A DNA stretch of 64,000 nt from NCBI RefSeq assembly GCF_007741475.1, contig NZ_CP036261.1, positions 6,449,798 to 6,513,797 of the forward strand, written 5' to 3'. Shown here piece by piece: positions 17,461 through 27,524 of the stretch. The translations under genes and the position numbers were made by a program. Each line of letters opens with the position of its first letter. Positions within the stretch are counted from its first letter, which is position 1. Source of the DNA: Rosistilla ulvae (GTDB taxonomy: Bacteria; Planctomycetota; Planctomycetia; Pirellulales; Pirellulaceae). The notes under the pieces are model-generated. The model did not search any database. It saw only the letters and a program-made list of their open reading frames with translations, and had not been told where the DNA came from.

Positions 17461-17495
17461 GGACCCCTTCGGGAACCTACGGTGCGGTTACTGTC

Positions 17496-17550
17496 GTGGC
17501 GTTGGCATCCGATGACATGCAACGCGGCGCAAACCACCGGGCCTCAAGAG
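17496..17550. repeat. Repeat module A, copy 2 (55 bp)
   Basis: Identical to 17224-17278 and likewise followed by module B. Confidence 0.85.
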
Positions 17551-17552
17551 GA

Positions 17553-17655
17553 CCGAAGGGCCGGCGATTTGCATAGCCCAGGCGGAACGCCTGGGTAAAC
17601 GGCAAGGCGAACAAACACGACAAGAAGGGCCAACGGTTTGGCGTGCGACCGCGCT
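17553..17655. repeat. Repeat module B, copy 3
   Basis: The third copy, diverging after AAGGGCCAACGG at its 3' end. Confidence 0.8.
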
Positions 17656-17659
17656 ACGG

Positions 17660-17709
17660 CGATCGAACCCGGTGGTATTCGCTGCGCTCATACCACCGGC
17701 TACCTTCTT
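17660..17709. repeat. CCGGTGGT hairpin element, copy 2
   Basis: The loop reads TTCGCTGCGCTCA; the stem is preserved. Confidence 0.75.
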
Positions 17710-17971
17710 GGATCACCAGCGAATCGCTGCGGCAACTGAGATTCCGCAACGGATTGCCAGCGAGTAAATCGTTGACCTCGACGACGACGGATCGGTCGAC
17801 GTAATCGCTTGCGATGACCGAAGAGATCGGGGCGTTTTGTGTCGTCAGACTTGTTGGTTGCAATGGGGCACTGCAAATATCTCGCCGCTCCCCGGCCGGC
17901 GGCTTCCGTTCATGGGTAACCACCTGCCATTGCTCTGTCGACTTGTCCCGACATTTGTCGATCGGAGGGGG

Positions 17972-18355
17972 TTAGTTGAGGTCGATCGTCAGGTTATTTT
18001 CACCGTCAACGATGGTGACCTGTTGGCCGCTGGAGGTCTCGCTGTAAAACTTCTCGGGAATTCCAGAAACATTGCTGAGGTAGACCGTATATTCTCCGCT
18101 GGCAAGCGGGGTTTCTAGCTTAAACGCTCCTTTTTGATCAATTGCGGCCACTCCAACCTCTCCTGTTGTAAACGAGAAGAGATGAATTGTCCCTTGGCGT
18201 ATCGACTTCCCGGCTACGGCGATGGTTCCTGCCACTGAGGCAGTTGGCGCCACAATCACTGGTTCCGCTGAATTGCAACCGTTCATTGCAATAACGAGCA
18301 TAACGATCGCCGGAAATAGGTACCAACGCATCGTGGCTGCGATAGGACGTAGCAT
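17972..18355 (-). CDS. Small lipoprotein accompanying DUF1559 gene
   Basis: A 127-residue predicted lipoprotein with lipobox AMNGC after a hydrophobic segment (LFPAIVMLVIAMNG). The mature part is a beta-rich domain of the carboxypeptidase-regulatory type (VAGTIAVAGKSIRQGTIHLF, then GAFKLETPLASGEYTVYLS). The ATG at 18355 is chosen because AAGGAA lies about 11 bases upstream; an upstream in-frame ATG at 18406 and a downstream one at 18331 are alternatives. It lies just downstream of the second DUF1559 gene on the same strand, repeating the arrangement at 6.1-7.5 kb, so the two are probably co-transcribed. Confidence 0.8.
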   Translation of the reverse strand: MLRPIAATMRWYLFPAIVMLVIAMNGCNSAEPVIVAPTASVAGTIAVAGKSIRQGTIHLFSFTTGEVGVAAIDQKGAFKLETPLASGEYTVYLSNVSGIPEKFYSETSSGQQVTIVDGENNLTIDLN

Positions 18356-18541
18356 GGCTTCTTTGTTCCTTGTTGGGTTTGTCAAATTATTGCTTATTTG
18401 CCCCATTTTTTTCGCGCAATGCGAGGGGGCTTTAGGTTGTTCAGGCAGGCATGATGGGGTTGTCTCTCATGCTGTTGCGAGATGCCGCCACCACCGATCC
18501 GCAAGCGGAAACGGTGGAGAGGAGAGTTCGGTGCGATCTAA

Positions 18542-19420
18542 CTACTGGGCAGGGATTACATTGCCGTCCGCCTTGTCACCAAGGTACTGGTAGGTGAGAT
18601 ATTGGATAGTCTCGGCGATGAATGCCACGGATCCATCGGCCTTCAAAAATTGCGCTCCTCCGGGATGATGGGAGCCAAAATTAGCCCATCGATCGCTATA
18701 TTCCGTAGCGGACGTCCCCGCAACGACGGTGCCGTTGTTTGTAATGTGGGAGAAAGCCGCATCACCCACGATTTTTCGGTTCAGCGGGTAGCACATGTTT
18801 CGGTGCGAGTGATAGCCCCATCGCCAGATATGGTTGCTTAGATTGAAGTTCGAGTCCATCTCACCCGCTGCGATTGTGTTGCTCGTGCCATCGGTAATAT
18901 CACGAAATGCAACTCGCGAATTCTGATTGAATATTCCTCGCCATGAGTTCGTGTTACCATCGTTGGTGCTGCCAGTACCTGTGCTGAATGCGTAGTCGCC
19001 GTATGCCACGGTGCTACTTCCCTGCAAAGGACGCGGTTTGGATGGACAGAACATTGCATCCACGACCGTTGCCTTTGCAGCATTGTTCGCCGCGTTGTCA
19101 TAGTCGACTCGGAAATCCCAGAGATCGTAGACGTTTCCCATCTCCATAAATGGCAGAATCGCGACCCAACCGTTGATGCGGTTGCCGCCGATGTTGCCAG
19201 GTTCGGTGTTGTATCTGGAGCCGGCTGGAAACGTCTGGTGCGTATCGTGGTAATTATGGAGCGCAAGTCCAAATTGCTTAAAATTGTTGCTGCACTGCAT
19301 CCGCCGTGCCGCTTCGCGAGCCGCTTGTACAGCCGGCAACAATAGGCCGACGAGAATGCCAATGATCGCGATGACGACAAGAAGCTCCACGAGCGTAAAG
19401 CCTTGAGTGCGATTTCGCAT
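18542..19420 (-). CDS. DUF1559 protein, prepilin-like N-terminus
   Basis: A 292-residue intact DUF1559 protein. The N-terminus is prepilin-like: a short basic leader, then [19 protein letters not shown], where a prepilin peptidase would cut after Gly. It continues with [20 protein letters not shown], the planctomycete family signature, and near the C-terminus has the H-x9-D-G motif ([14 protein letters not shown]). The start at 19420 is supported by GAGGAA 7-8 bases upstream; an ATG five codons earlier has no such signal. Probably exported and membrane-anchored by its N-terminal helix. These proteins are numerous in planctomycetes, with unknown function. Confidence 0.92.
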   Translation of the reverse strand: MRNRTQGFTLVELLVVIAIIGILVGLLLPAVQAAREAARRMQCSNNFKQFGLALHNYHDTHQTFPAGSRYNTEPGNIGGNRINGWVAILPFMEMGNVYDLWDFRVDYDNAANNAAKATVVDAMFCPSKPRPLQGSSTVAYGDYAFSTGTGSTNDGNTNSWRGIFNQNSRVAFRDITDGTSNTIAAGEMDSNFNLSNHIWRWGYHSHRNMCYPLNRKIVGDAAFSHITNNGTVVAGTSATEYSDRWANFGSHHPGGAQFLKADGSVAFIAETIQYLTYQYLGDKADGNVIPAQ

Positions 19421-19631
19421 GAAAGAATTCCTCAAAATCAGTTAGGAAAATAAGAACTGCCGACCAGATGTTTTGATCGCGACAATGTTCGCATGCGAAA
19501 CTAAGCCCCCGCACGCCCTGGGTTACGCAATTCATTATCCCCTTCGTGTGGGCAATGTCAACCGTGATATTGTGGACTTTGGGTGAGCGGATGAGTACTT
19601 TTCGTTTTGCTCGGTTCAGCTGAGCTCAGGT

Positions 19632-19668
19632 CCGGTGGTGTTCGCTACGCTCAGACCATCGGCTCCCC
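19632..19668. repeat. CCGGTGGT hairpin element, diverged copy
   Basis: CCGGTGGT, a loop with TTCGCTACGCTCA as in copy 1, then ACCATCGG. It lies between the DUF1559 gene and the PIG-L gene. Confidence 0.6.
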
Positions 19669-19697
19669 TATTCGATCCCTCCGTGGTCTCGCCTCAA

Positions 19698-20624
19698 CTA
19701 ATCCGAAGTACCAAAGAAGGGGAACATCTTTCGTATCTCTTCGTTGGACGGTTGTAGACCATACTCACAGATCTCGAAGGCTTCGGCATATTTGACCTGC
19801 TCGCCTCGTTCGGGTCCGTACCAGCGACTGAGCGCCTGACGATATTGCCGCGATTCCCCACCGGCCCGTTGATCCCAACGTTTGCGCAGCCATTCTCGAC
19901 GCAATTCGGGCTGCGACGCCGGCGGCACGTCTGCCATTTTTTCGGCGTTCCCCAACGCACCTCCTTCAAACGTTTGCGACTCCAACGCCATCAACGCGTC
20001 GACTTTCTGCTCGAAGACGTCATCGATGGCTACCGCGATATCGGGATCAAACGGATAGGGTTTCTTGAAACGGTCGCTCGAATAAAGAAACAACGGGTTC
20101 TTTTTCAGAGCCGGGACGTCGGGGCAGAAAAAAGGAACCGTGACCATAAACGCGGCATCCTGTACCAAGACACCGACGTAGCGATGGTCGGGGTGATAGT
20201 CCCAGGGACGGTGCGCGATCACGATGTCCGCTTCCCACTCGCGGATCAAACGGGTGATCGTGCGACGGTTTTCGAGCGTCGGCATCAACTCGCCGTCGTG
20301 GATGTCGAGGACTTGCGAAGTCACCCCCAACCGTTTTGCGACCTCTGCCGATTCCGCGATCCGTCGTTTTGCCAGAGCTCCGCCGGCCATCTGCCAATGG
20401 CCGATATCGCCATTGGTCACCGAAACTAGCTTGACATGATGCCCCTGCTTGGCCCACAGCGCCGCCGTCCCGCCACTCTTGTATTCCGCATCGTCGGGGT
20501 GCGCCCCAAAACAGATGATCCGCAGCTTTCCATCGCCGCTCTCCTCTTTGTTCTCAGCCCAAATCAAATTCGAACTTACAGACAGCATCATCGCCATCGT
20601 GAACAGCAGTTTGCAGTGCCTCAT
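19698..20624 (-). CDS. Exported PIG-L/LmbE family deacetylase
   Basis: A 308-residue protein with a signal peptide (about 1-23, ending LIWA). PIG-L enzymes are zinc-dependent N-acetylglucosaminyl deacetylases. The zinc motif A-H-P-D-D-A-E is at 41-47, and the second metal-binding site H-P-D-H at 144-147 in WDYHPDHRYVG. The catalytic Asp is probably the first Asp of HPDD. Length is normal. Export implies a glycan or glycoconjugate substrate outside the cytoplasm; the substrate is unknown. No sugar gene lies beside it. Confidence 0.88.
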   Translation of the reverse strand: MRHCKLLFTMAMMLSVSSNLIWAENKEESGDGKLRIICFGAHPDDAEYKSGGTAALWAKQGHHVKLVSVTNGDIGHWQMAGGALAKRRIAESAEVAKRLGVTSQVLDIHDGELMPTLENRRTITRLIREWEADIVIAHRPWDYHPDHRYVGVLVQDAAFMVTVPFFCPDVPALKKNPLFLYSSDRFKKPYPFDPDIAVAIDDVFEQKVDALMALESQTFEGGALGNAEKMADVPPASQPELRREWLRKRWDQRAGGESRQYRQALSRWYGPERGEQVKYAEAFEICEYGLQPSNEEIRKMFPFFGTSD

Positions 20625-21031
20625 GGTGTCGTTCCTTTACGGTGCAGTTAAAACAGTTGCAGCGTCGCTCACTTTTCGCTCGCCGCAACGAAGTCGCCAT
20701 TCTCACGGAACAATGACTCGACTTCAAGACAAACGATTGGCGAGTTGCGTTCGAATCCGATGGTCTCGCTGCGTTCAGGCCACCGGCGACCATTCTTAGC
20801 TTCCTTCGGGATCAGACCGAGTGATCGAGTCGGAGCGATTGAATCAATGATTTTGGGTGCCATGCGTGGTGGTTCACCGACACTATCAACTTCTTTCGGC
20901 CTGCACGGACCGAATGCGTTCTGTGTCGCAATGGGCGGGAAACTTACTGCGTCCTGCCCACACGGCGCTGCGGGACAACTATACTGCCCCTGTTGCCAAT
21001 CCATCTCTCTCCGTCCTGACCTGACGATGCC
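20625..21031. other. Divergent intergenic region
   Basis: 407 bases between the PIG-L gene and the DUF1080 gene. Near 20757-20787 is a diverged relative of the CCGGTGGT hairpin (CCGATGGT ... GGCCACCGG). No gene is seen. Confidence 0.5.
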
Positions 21032-24000
21032 ATGCGAATTGCACTCTGCAGCCTGTTGACCGCTTTGATTTGTTCGGTGGCTTGGTCTCAACCGACCACC
21101 TACGCCACGCCCGAGGCTGCGGCCGAAGATCCTGATTTTGCAACGCAAGGCGAATACGTCGGTCCCAAGCGGGCGATGCAGGTGATCGCGTTGGGAGACG
21201 GGGAATTTGAAGCGGTCATCTACGCAGGCGGTCTGCCCGGCGATGGCTGGGACAAGACACCACCACAACGCGTTCCGCTGGACGCCGATGCGGTTCTCGA
21301 TCTGGTCGACGCCAATCAAATGCAGCGCGTCGATCGGAAGAGTCCCACGTTGGGGCAGCAACCTCCGGCCGGCGCGATCGTGATGTTCGATGGCACCACC
21401 GAAACGATGGAGGCTCATTGGCAGTCGGGTCGGATGACCGATGATGGACTGTTGATCGAAGGGGTGACCAGCAAAGACCGCTTCGACGATTTTCGTTTGC
21501 ACCTGGAATTCCGCACTCCGTTTATGCCTGCAGCACGTGGACAAGCTCGCGGCAACAGCGGCGTCTATTATCAAGGCCGTTACGAAACGCAGGTCCTCGA
21601 TTCGTTTGGACTCGCCGGTGCAATGAACGAAACCGGCGGGATCTACACGATCCGCGATCCCGATCTGAACATGTGCTTCCCGCCGCTCGCTTGGCAAACC
21701 TACGACGCCGACTTCACCGCCGCTCGCTACGATGACGCCGGCAAGAAGACCGCCGATGCCAAACTGACCGTGCGATTAAACGGCGTGATCGTGCAACAGA
21801 ATGTGGCGCTGCCGCACAAGACGCGAGCGGCTCCCAACGACGAAGGGCCCCAACCGGGACCACTGTACCTGCAGAACCACGGCAATCCGGTTCGCTTTCG
21901 CAATATCTGGGTTCAGCCTCGCGATGCCGATAAAGAAGCTCGCCGTCCCCGCGTCCCCGGCTTTGAACGCTTTGCAACTTCCGCCGGCGGCGACGCCGCC
22001 TTGGGCGGGCATCTATTGATCAGCGAACTCGGCTGCGCAGCCTGCCATCTGCAAGCCAAGCCCGCGGTCGCCGCCAAACAGGCTCCGATTCTCGACAGCG
22101 TTGGCAGCCGCATCCGCCCCGATCATCTACTGGCGTTCATCGGCGACCCGCACGGGGAAAAGCCAGGGACGACGATGCCCGATCTGCTGGCGGGACTCGA
22201 ACCGCAACAGCGTGACGCGACGGTTCGTGCGCTTGCCAGTTACCTCGTTTCGACCGGCGTCGTCGTCGATCGCGTGGGGGATCCCGTAGCGGCTGGTCGC
22301 GGCAAAGAACTGTTCCACATGATCGGCTGCACCGCCTGCCACGCGCCGCAAGATGGCACGGTCGTCTCCGATGCGACAACGATCCCGTTGGGTAAGCTGG
22401 GGCAGAAGTACACGTTCGATTCGTTGGTCGGGTTCTTGAAGCAGCCGCATGCGACGCGCCCCAGCGGTCGGATGCCCAGCTTCGGTTTCCAAGATGGCGA
22501 AGCGGAAGATCTGGCGACCTACCTATTGCGCGAGGTAATCTTGGGCGAAGCGGGGGTCAACACCAAGGCGACCTTTTATGAAGGGAGCTGGAAGACGCTG
22601 CCCGATTTTGAAACGCTGACGGCGGAAAAGGAAGTCGAAACGTTTGGGCTGGACATCGAAGCCAGCGGTCGCACCGACCGCTTTGCCGCCCGTTTCGACA
22701 GCTACTTCATCGCGCCGAAGCGGGCCAAATACAAGTTCCATCTGGGATCGGACGATGGCAGCCGCGTGCTTGTCGACGGCAAGCAGGTCGTGCTGTACGA
22801 CGGCATCCATCCGCATGGCACGCGGACCGCAGAGGTTTTGCTGGAGCAAGGTGTTCACGAACTGCGAGTCGAATATTTTGAGTTCGCTGGCTACGAATCG
22901 TTAACGCTGGAGATCGAAGGGGGCGGGTTGAATCGGATCACGATCGATTCGATCCTGTCGCTCGATCCGTCGGGGCAGATGGCCGAGCCGCTGTTCAAGT
23001 CGACCTTCCAGCCCGATCTCAAGTTGGTCCAGCAGGGACGCGAGTTGTTCACAAGCGTCGGCTGTGCCGCTTGTCATCAATTGAAGTCGCTGCCGACCGA
23101 CGCCACGAAATCGCTGGTCGCCCCGGCGATGAAGTCGCTCGATACGTCTGCCGGTTGCTTGGCGGAGACGCCCGTTGCCGGCCTGCCGAACTTTGACCTC
23201 AACGTCGCGCAGCGTCAGGCGATCGGCCGCGCGATCGATGAATTGCGTGCGGGGCCTCAGGAAATCGACGCCGCGGGATTGGTTCATCAGACGATGGCAA
23301 CGATGAACTGTTACGCCTGTCACAGCCGCGACAAAATCGGCGGTCCCGAAGCGACTCGCGATGCTGTCTTTAAGACGACGATGCAGGAGATGGGAGATGA
23401 AGGACGTCTGCCGCCACCGCTGACCGGCGTGGGAGACAAATTGAAGTCTGACTACATCACGCAGATCCTGAACAAGGGAGCGGACGAGCGGCCCTACATG
23501 CTGGCCAATATGCCCGGCTTTGGAACCCACAACCTGCCCGGTTTCGTCGACGCTTTGGTTGCGTTGGATCAGAAAAGCGAAGCCGAAATCGCGGCGATCG
23601 ATCAGCCGCGGGACGAACTGCTTTCGGCCGGACGCATGCTGGCGGGCAACAAAGGACTCTCCTGCGTCAAGTGTCACACGTTTGGCGGTCAGGGAGCGCC
23701 CGGGATCGGCGCGATCGACATGCAACGGATGACGTCGCGTTTGCGAGAGGACTGGTTCCACCGGTATCTGATGTCGCCGCAAACCTATCGCCCGGGAACC
23801 CGGATGCCGGCCAGTTTCCCCGACGGCAAGTCGGTGGTTCCCGATCTCTATGAAGGCCATCCCAATACTCAGATCGGTGCCTTGTGGACCTATCTTGCCG
23901 ACGGTTCAAAGGCTCGCCCGCCGATCGGTGTCGAGAAGGAGCTGATCGAATTGATTCCCGAAGAGCGGCCGATCATCTACCGCAACTTTATCGAAGGGCT

Positions 24001-24604
24001 GACGCCGCGGGGGATCGCCGTTGGATATCCTCAACGCGTTCACATCGCATGGGACGCCGGCACGATGTCGCTGGCGTTGGCATGGAAGGGAGCGTTCATC
24101 GACGCCAGCAAGCACTGGGTCGGACGTGGCCCTGGGAAGCAGGGGCCGTTGGGCGACGCGATCCGATCGTTGGAGAAAGTTGCTCCGTTGGCCCGGCTCG
24201 ACGCGATCGATGCTCCCTGGCCGACCGAAGATCTGCGAGAACAGGGATATCGATTCCTTGGCTATCGCTTGAACCCCAGCGGTCAACCGACGTTCCGCTA
24301 TCGCGCCGGCGAAGTGACTGTCGAAGACACGCCGCTGCCCGAGGTCGACGATTCCGGAGCGGTCTCGCTGCGCCGCCAGTTGCAATTGACAGGCCCCGCC
24401 GACACTGCCGGGCTGACGCTTCGCGTGGCAGCGGGCAAGAAGATCGAAGCGGCCGACGACGGCTGGTATCGCGTCGACGGCGAATATTCGATCCGCATCG
24501 ACGGACCGGCCGAGCTGGTCTCTGTCGGCGATGGGCAAGAGTTGCGAGTGCCGGTTTCGCTGGAAAACGGTACAGCGACGATCGAAGAACAGATCCGTTG
24601 GTGA
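21032..24604 (+). CDS. Exported DUF1080 / PA14 / multi-cytochrome c protein, 1190 aa
   Basis: A large exported protein with a signal peptide (about 1-19). A DUF1080 (3-keto-disaccharide hydrolase/laminin-G-like) domain spans roughly 110-297 (GNSGVYYQGRYETQVLDSFG). Five c-type heme motifs follow: CAACH at 335, CTACH at 433, CAACH at 678, CYACH at 760 and CVKCH at 878. Between the second and third is a PA14-like domain (about 510-630, SDDGSRVLVDGKQ). The last 250 residues are a further beta-rich region. I infer carbohydrate binding or cleavage coupled to electron transfer at the cell surface or periplasm. The next gene on the same strand, a sugar-dehydrogenase-like propeller, is a plausible partner. 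Confidence 0.88.
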   Translation: MRIALCSLLTALICSVAWSQPTTYATPEAAAEDPDFATQGEYVGPKRAMQVIALGDGEFEAVIYAGGLPGDGWDKTPPQRVPLDADAVLDLVDANQMQRVDRKSPTLGQQPPAGAIVMFDGTTETMEAHWQSGRMTDDGLLIEGVTSKDRFDDFRLHLEFRTPFMPAARGQARGNSGVYYQGRYETQVLDSFGLAGAMNETGGIYTIRDPDLNMCFPPLAWQTYDADFTAARYDDAGKKTADAKLTVRLNGVIVQQNVALPHKTRAAPNDEGPQPGPLYLQNHGNPVRFRNIWVQPRDADKEARRPRVPGFERFATSAGGDAALGGHLLISELGCAACHLQAKPAVAAKQAPILDSVGSRIRPDHLLAFIGDPHGEKPGTTMPDLLAGLEPQQRDATVRALASYLVSTGVVVDRVGDPVAAGRGKELFHMIGCTACHAPQDGTVVSDATTIPLGKLGQKYTFDSLVGFLKQPHATRPSGRMPSFGFQDGEAEDLATYLLREVILGEAGVNTKATFYEGSWKTLPDFETLTAEKEVETFGLDIEASGRTDRFAARFDSYFIAPKRAKYKFHLGSDDGSRVLVDGKQVVLYDGIHPHGTRTAEVLLEQGVHELRVEYFEFAGYESLTLEIEGGGLNRITIDSILSLDPSGQMAEPLFKSTFQPDLKLVQQGRELFTSVGCAACHQLKSLPTDATKSLVAPAMKSLDTSAGCLAETPVAGLPNFDLNVAQRQAIGRAIDELRAGPQEIDAAGLVHQTMATMNCYACHSRDKIGGPEATRDAVFKTTMQEMGDEGRLPPPLTGVGDKLKSDYITQILNKGADERPYMLANMPGFGTHNLPGFVDALVALDQKSEAEIAAIDQPRDELLSAGRMLAGNKGLSCVKCHTFGGQGAPGIGAIDMQRMTSRLREDWFHRYLMSPQTYRPGTRMPASFPDGKSVVPDLYEGHPNTQIGALWTYLADGSKARPPIGVEKELIELIPEERPIIYRNFIEGLTPRGIAVGYPQRVHIAWDAGTMSLALAWKGAFIDASKHWVGRGPGKQGPLGDAIRSLEKVAPLARLDAIDAPWPTEDLREQGYRFLGYRLNPSGQPTFRYRAGEVTVEDTPLPEVDDSGAVSLRRQLQLTGPADTAGLTLRVAAGKKIEAADDGWYRVDGEYSIRIDGPAELVSVGDGQELRVPVSLENGTATIEEQIRW

Positions 24605-24679
24605 TAAGGGTTTGCCGATCCTGACGCCAACAACTTTACTTCAAAACGATAACTTTCCTGCTGCACAGCGGTGGCTCTT

Positions 24680-26161
24680 ATGAATCGATTCTCAATCGCG
24701 ACGACTCTCTTTTCCGGCCTGTTGATCGGACTGTGCGTTACCGCCACCGCGGTGGCTCAGCCGCCCACCGAAGACGAATACTATAAGCTGACCGATCTGC
24801 AGATTCCCGAAGGGGAGCTGTTGGAGGTGGGAGCGGTTCAGTTGATGTCCGACGGCCGGCTGGCCGCGGCAACGCGTCGCGGCGAGATCTGGATGATCGA
24901 TGATCCGTTGGCCGATGAAGTCCCCGCAAAGAACTTCCATCGCTACGCCCACGGGCTGCACGAACCGTTGGGGCTGACCGAAAAAAATGGATGGCTTTAT
25001 GTGACTCAGCGTCCCGATGTCAGCCGATTGCGCGATACCGATGGCGATGGCCGAGCCGACGAATTTGAAGTCGTCGCCGATGGCTGGGGCATCACCGGCG
25101 ATTACCACGAGTATGCGTTTGGGTCGAAGTTCGATGCCAACGGCGATATCTGGGTGACGCTGTGTCTGACCGGTTCGTTCAGCAGCAAAGCTCTCTACCG
25201 GGGCTGGTGTGTCCGCGTGACGCCCGACGGCAAGACGGTTCCGACGACCAGCGGGATCCGATCGCCCGGCGGGATGGGCAGCAACATCGCCGGCGACATC
25301 TTCTATACCGACAACCAAGGCCCTTGGAACGGGACGTGCCATCTGAAGCAATTGATCCCGGGAAAGTTCGTCGGCCATCCCGGCGGATTCGAGTGGTATG
25401 AACAGGCGGAAGAGGTGCTGGGCAAACGACCGCAAGAACCCGAGAGCAACACGCGCTCGTTGGATCAGGCGCGGAAGATTCCCGAGTTCGAAGTGCCGGT
25501 GGTGATGTTCCCGTACAACAAGATGGGAAAATCGGCGAGCGGCGTGACCTGTGATACCAGCGGCGGCAAGTTTGGTCCGTTTGCCGGGCAGATGTTTGTC
25601 AGCGACCAATCGGCCAGCACGGTGATGCGTGTCTATCTGGAAAAGGTTCAGGGGCATTACCAAGGCGTCTGCTTTCCGTTCCGCAAGGGCTTTGGTTCGG
25701 GGAACGTCGCCACCGAGATCACCCCCGACGGATCGATGTTTGTCGGCGGCACGAATCGCGGCTGGGGATCGGCCGGCCGCGATCCGGGCTCGCTGCAACG
25801 ACTGAATTGGACTGGCAAGCTGCCGTTTGAAATCCTGGAGATGCGAGCTGCCAAAGATGGCTTTGATCTGGTCTTCACCGAAGCTGTCGATCCCGAGACG
25901 GCGGGCAACGTCGACTCTTATAAGATGGAAACCTACACCTACATCTACCAAAGTTCGTACGGCAGTCCGGAAGTCGACCACACGACGCCGACGATCCTCT
26001 CGGCAACAGTCGCTGACGATGGCAAGACGGTCCATCTGAAGATCGATGGCTTGCAGGAAGGGCATGTGCACGAACTGCACAGCGACGGCGTCAAGAACAC
26101 CGCCGGCAACTCGCTGCTGCACTCCGAAGCCTATTACACGCTGAACTATCTGGTGCAGTAG
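24680..26161 (+). CDS. Exported glucose/sorbosone dehydrogenase-like beta-propeller protein
   Basis: A 493-residue protein with a signal peptide (ATG 24680; ends TAVAQ). The body has propeller-type repeats typical of planctomycete proteins related to PQQ-dependent glucose/sorbosone dehydrogenases: [63 protein letters not shown] and [29 protein letters not shown] resembles a Ca-binding loop. A C-terminal beta domain (about 375-493) ends the protein. A GTG three codons earlier is a less likely start. It lies 75 bases after the DUF1080-cytochrome gene on the same strand, which suggests joint expression. Whether it binds PQQ is not shown. Confidence 0.85.
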   Translation: MNRFSIATTLFSGLLIGLCVTATAVAQPPTEDEYYKLTDLQIPEGELLEVGAVQLMSDGRLAAATRRGEIWMIDDPLADEVPAKNFHRYAHGLHEPLGLTEKNGWLYVTQRPDVSRLRDTDGDGRADEFEVVADGWGITGDYHEYAFGSKFDANGDIWVTLCLTGSFSSKALYRGWCVRVTPDGKTVPTTSGIRSPGGMGSNIAGDIFYTDNQGPWNGTCHLKQLIPGKFVGHPGGFEWYEQAEEVLGKRPQEPESNTRSLDQARKIPEFEVPVVMFPYNKMGKSASGVTCDTSGGKFGPFAGQMFVSDQSASTVMRVYLEKVQGHYQGVCFPFRKGFGSGNVATEITPDGSMFVGGTNRGWGSAGRDPGSLQRLNWTGKLPFEILEMRAAKDGFDLVFTEAVDPETAGNVDSYKMETYTYIYQSSYGSPEVDHTTPTILSATVADDGKTVHLKIDGLQEGHVHELHSDGVKNTAGNSLLHSEAYYTLNYLVQ

Positions 26162-26194
26162 CGGATTGGCTGATCGGGTTTTTCGCACGAAGAA

Positions 26195-27190
26195 CTATTG
26201 TGCAAATACCGACTGCCGCGACACGACTGCGTTGAGGAACAGTCGCCGGATGGCGTCGTAGCCGCGATCGTTGGGATCTTCGATATTGCTGAAGTACCAA
26301 TAGTGTGGATCGCTGCTGTCGTAGGTCTCTCGCCAGAACTGCCGGCAATGCGATCCGTGCCCCAAAAAAGCTTCGTACATCGGCACAAGCGTCACGTTCG
26401 GCCGCCGTTTGGCGGCGTCCAGGATGATCGCGTTATAGCGAGCATGGATTGCCAGCCCGTCGGGCCACGGCGGCAGAAAGATACTTGGCGCGTCGCCGAC
26501 TCCATCGGTCGGATCGTAGATGTTGGCTAGAAACATCTCACAGCCGCCGGGAAAGCTTTCATCGATCTGGTCGAGCATCCGGTCCAGCCGGGCTGCAAAG
26601 TTTTTGATCCACGGTTCGGCCTGCTCCAGCGTCGCTCCATACATGGCCCCTTCGCGAGCCGGCGAGCGACCGTAGCTGTGGATCAGATCGTTCCCGCCGG
26701 TGGTGAGCACAACAATTCCAAAGGTCTCCGCGGAATGGGGTTCCAGACGCTGCACGACATCCCAGTGCATCGGCGATGTCGATCCGGAGACCGCCAGATT
26801 TTCGGCTTCGATGTTGGGCAGCACGGCCGATAAACAGAGGCCCTGCATTGCAGCAAACTCATCCTCGGGATTCCGCAGCATGCGTTGGAAGTAGGAATGC
26901 GCAGGACTCTTGGCTCCCAAGCCGGCCGTCACACTATCGCCAATCCCCAGCAGCTTGAATTGCCGCGACGACCACTGCTCGCGAAAAGCGGCTGCAGCAA
27001 CCTCCGGCCCCGCCGGACCGCTGCCGATCGGTCGACGCAGATTCAATTCGATGTAGGCCAGCGCAGCGATCGTCAAGGCGCCGCCGAAAAGCAGCAACCG
27101 ACGCAACCGCTTGCTCTTCACCTTGCGGATCTCCCCCGCATCGGTCGCAACCTGTCCAACGCTGGCATTCACAGAATCGACATCATTCAT
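26195..27190 (-). CDS. Membrane-anchored SGNH/GDSL hydrolase-like protein
   Basis: A 331-residue protein with one N-terminal membrane segment (RLLLFGGALTIAALAYIELN) and an SGNH hydrolase domain facing out. Block I is GIGDSVTAG (nucleophile Ser), the Gly block corresponds to NLAVSGSTS, and the Asn block is TTGGNDLIH. Block V, which should supply Asp and His, reads N-I-E-D-P-N-D-R-G-Y, with Asp where the catalytic His is normally found. The codon is GAT (His would be CAT). Start at 27190 is supported by GGAGAG upstream; an earlier in-frame ATG at 27232 also exists. It is convergent with the sugar-dehydrogenase-like gene, 33 bases apart. Activity is uncertain. Confidence 0.82.
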   Translation of the reverse strand: MNDVDSVNASVGQVATDAGEIRKVKSKRLRRLLLFGGALTIAALAYIELNLRRPIGSGPAGPEVAAAAFREQWSSRQFKLLGIGDSVTAGLGAKSPAHSYFQRMLRNPEDEFAAMQGLCLSAVLPNIEAENLAVSGSTSPMHWDVVQRLEPHSAETFGIVVLTTGGNDLIHSYGRSPAREGAMYGATLEQAEPWIKNFAARLDRMLDQIDESFPGGCEMFLANIYDPTDGVGDAPSIFLPPWPDGLAIHARYNAIILDAAKRRPNVTLVPMYEAFLGHGSHCRQFWRETYDSSDPHYWYFSNIEDPNDRGYDAIRRLFLNAVVSRQSVFAQ

Positions 27191-27524
27191 CGGACTCTCC
27201 GCTCGCTGGCGATTGGATCGGTCGACACTCATTACCGACTTGGCATCGTGCGTGTTGCCAGCGACCAGTGCATCTTACCTGCAACCGGGAACCCAATGGG
27301 CCCCGGGGGCCTGCGATATTGCGTGTTTGCGTGCCAACGGATACCTGATATCGAAACACGGCTTTGCGCTTTGCGCGGGGAGGCCATTGATTGCCAAACG
27401 CAGCTTGTCGCACTATCCTGGTTCGGCTCGCGAATGCTTCGTCGCGGTGGTGGTGACGATCGCCGCAACGGAGCGCAAACACTGCGTCTCGCCTCCCGCT
27501 CGATTCAAGTCAGGCTTCTAAAAA
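27191..27524. other. Divergent intergenic region
   Basis: 334 bases between the SGNH hydrolase and the oligopeptidase. No gene, repeat or recognisable regulatory element was seen. Confidence 0.45.

Larger units (their letters stand above)
16900..17971. other. Repeat-rich intergenic region
   Basis: About 1.07 kb without a supported gene. It holds three copies of a 'CCGAAGGGCCGGC' module, two copies of a 55-bp leader module and two copies of a CCGGTGGT hairpin element, listed separately. Short frames across it are by-products of the repeats. Confidence 0.75.
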
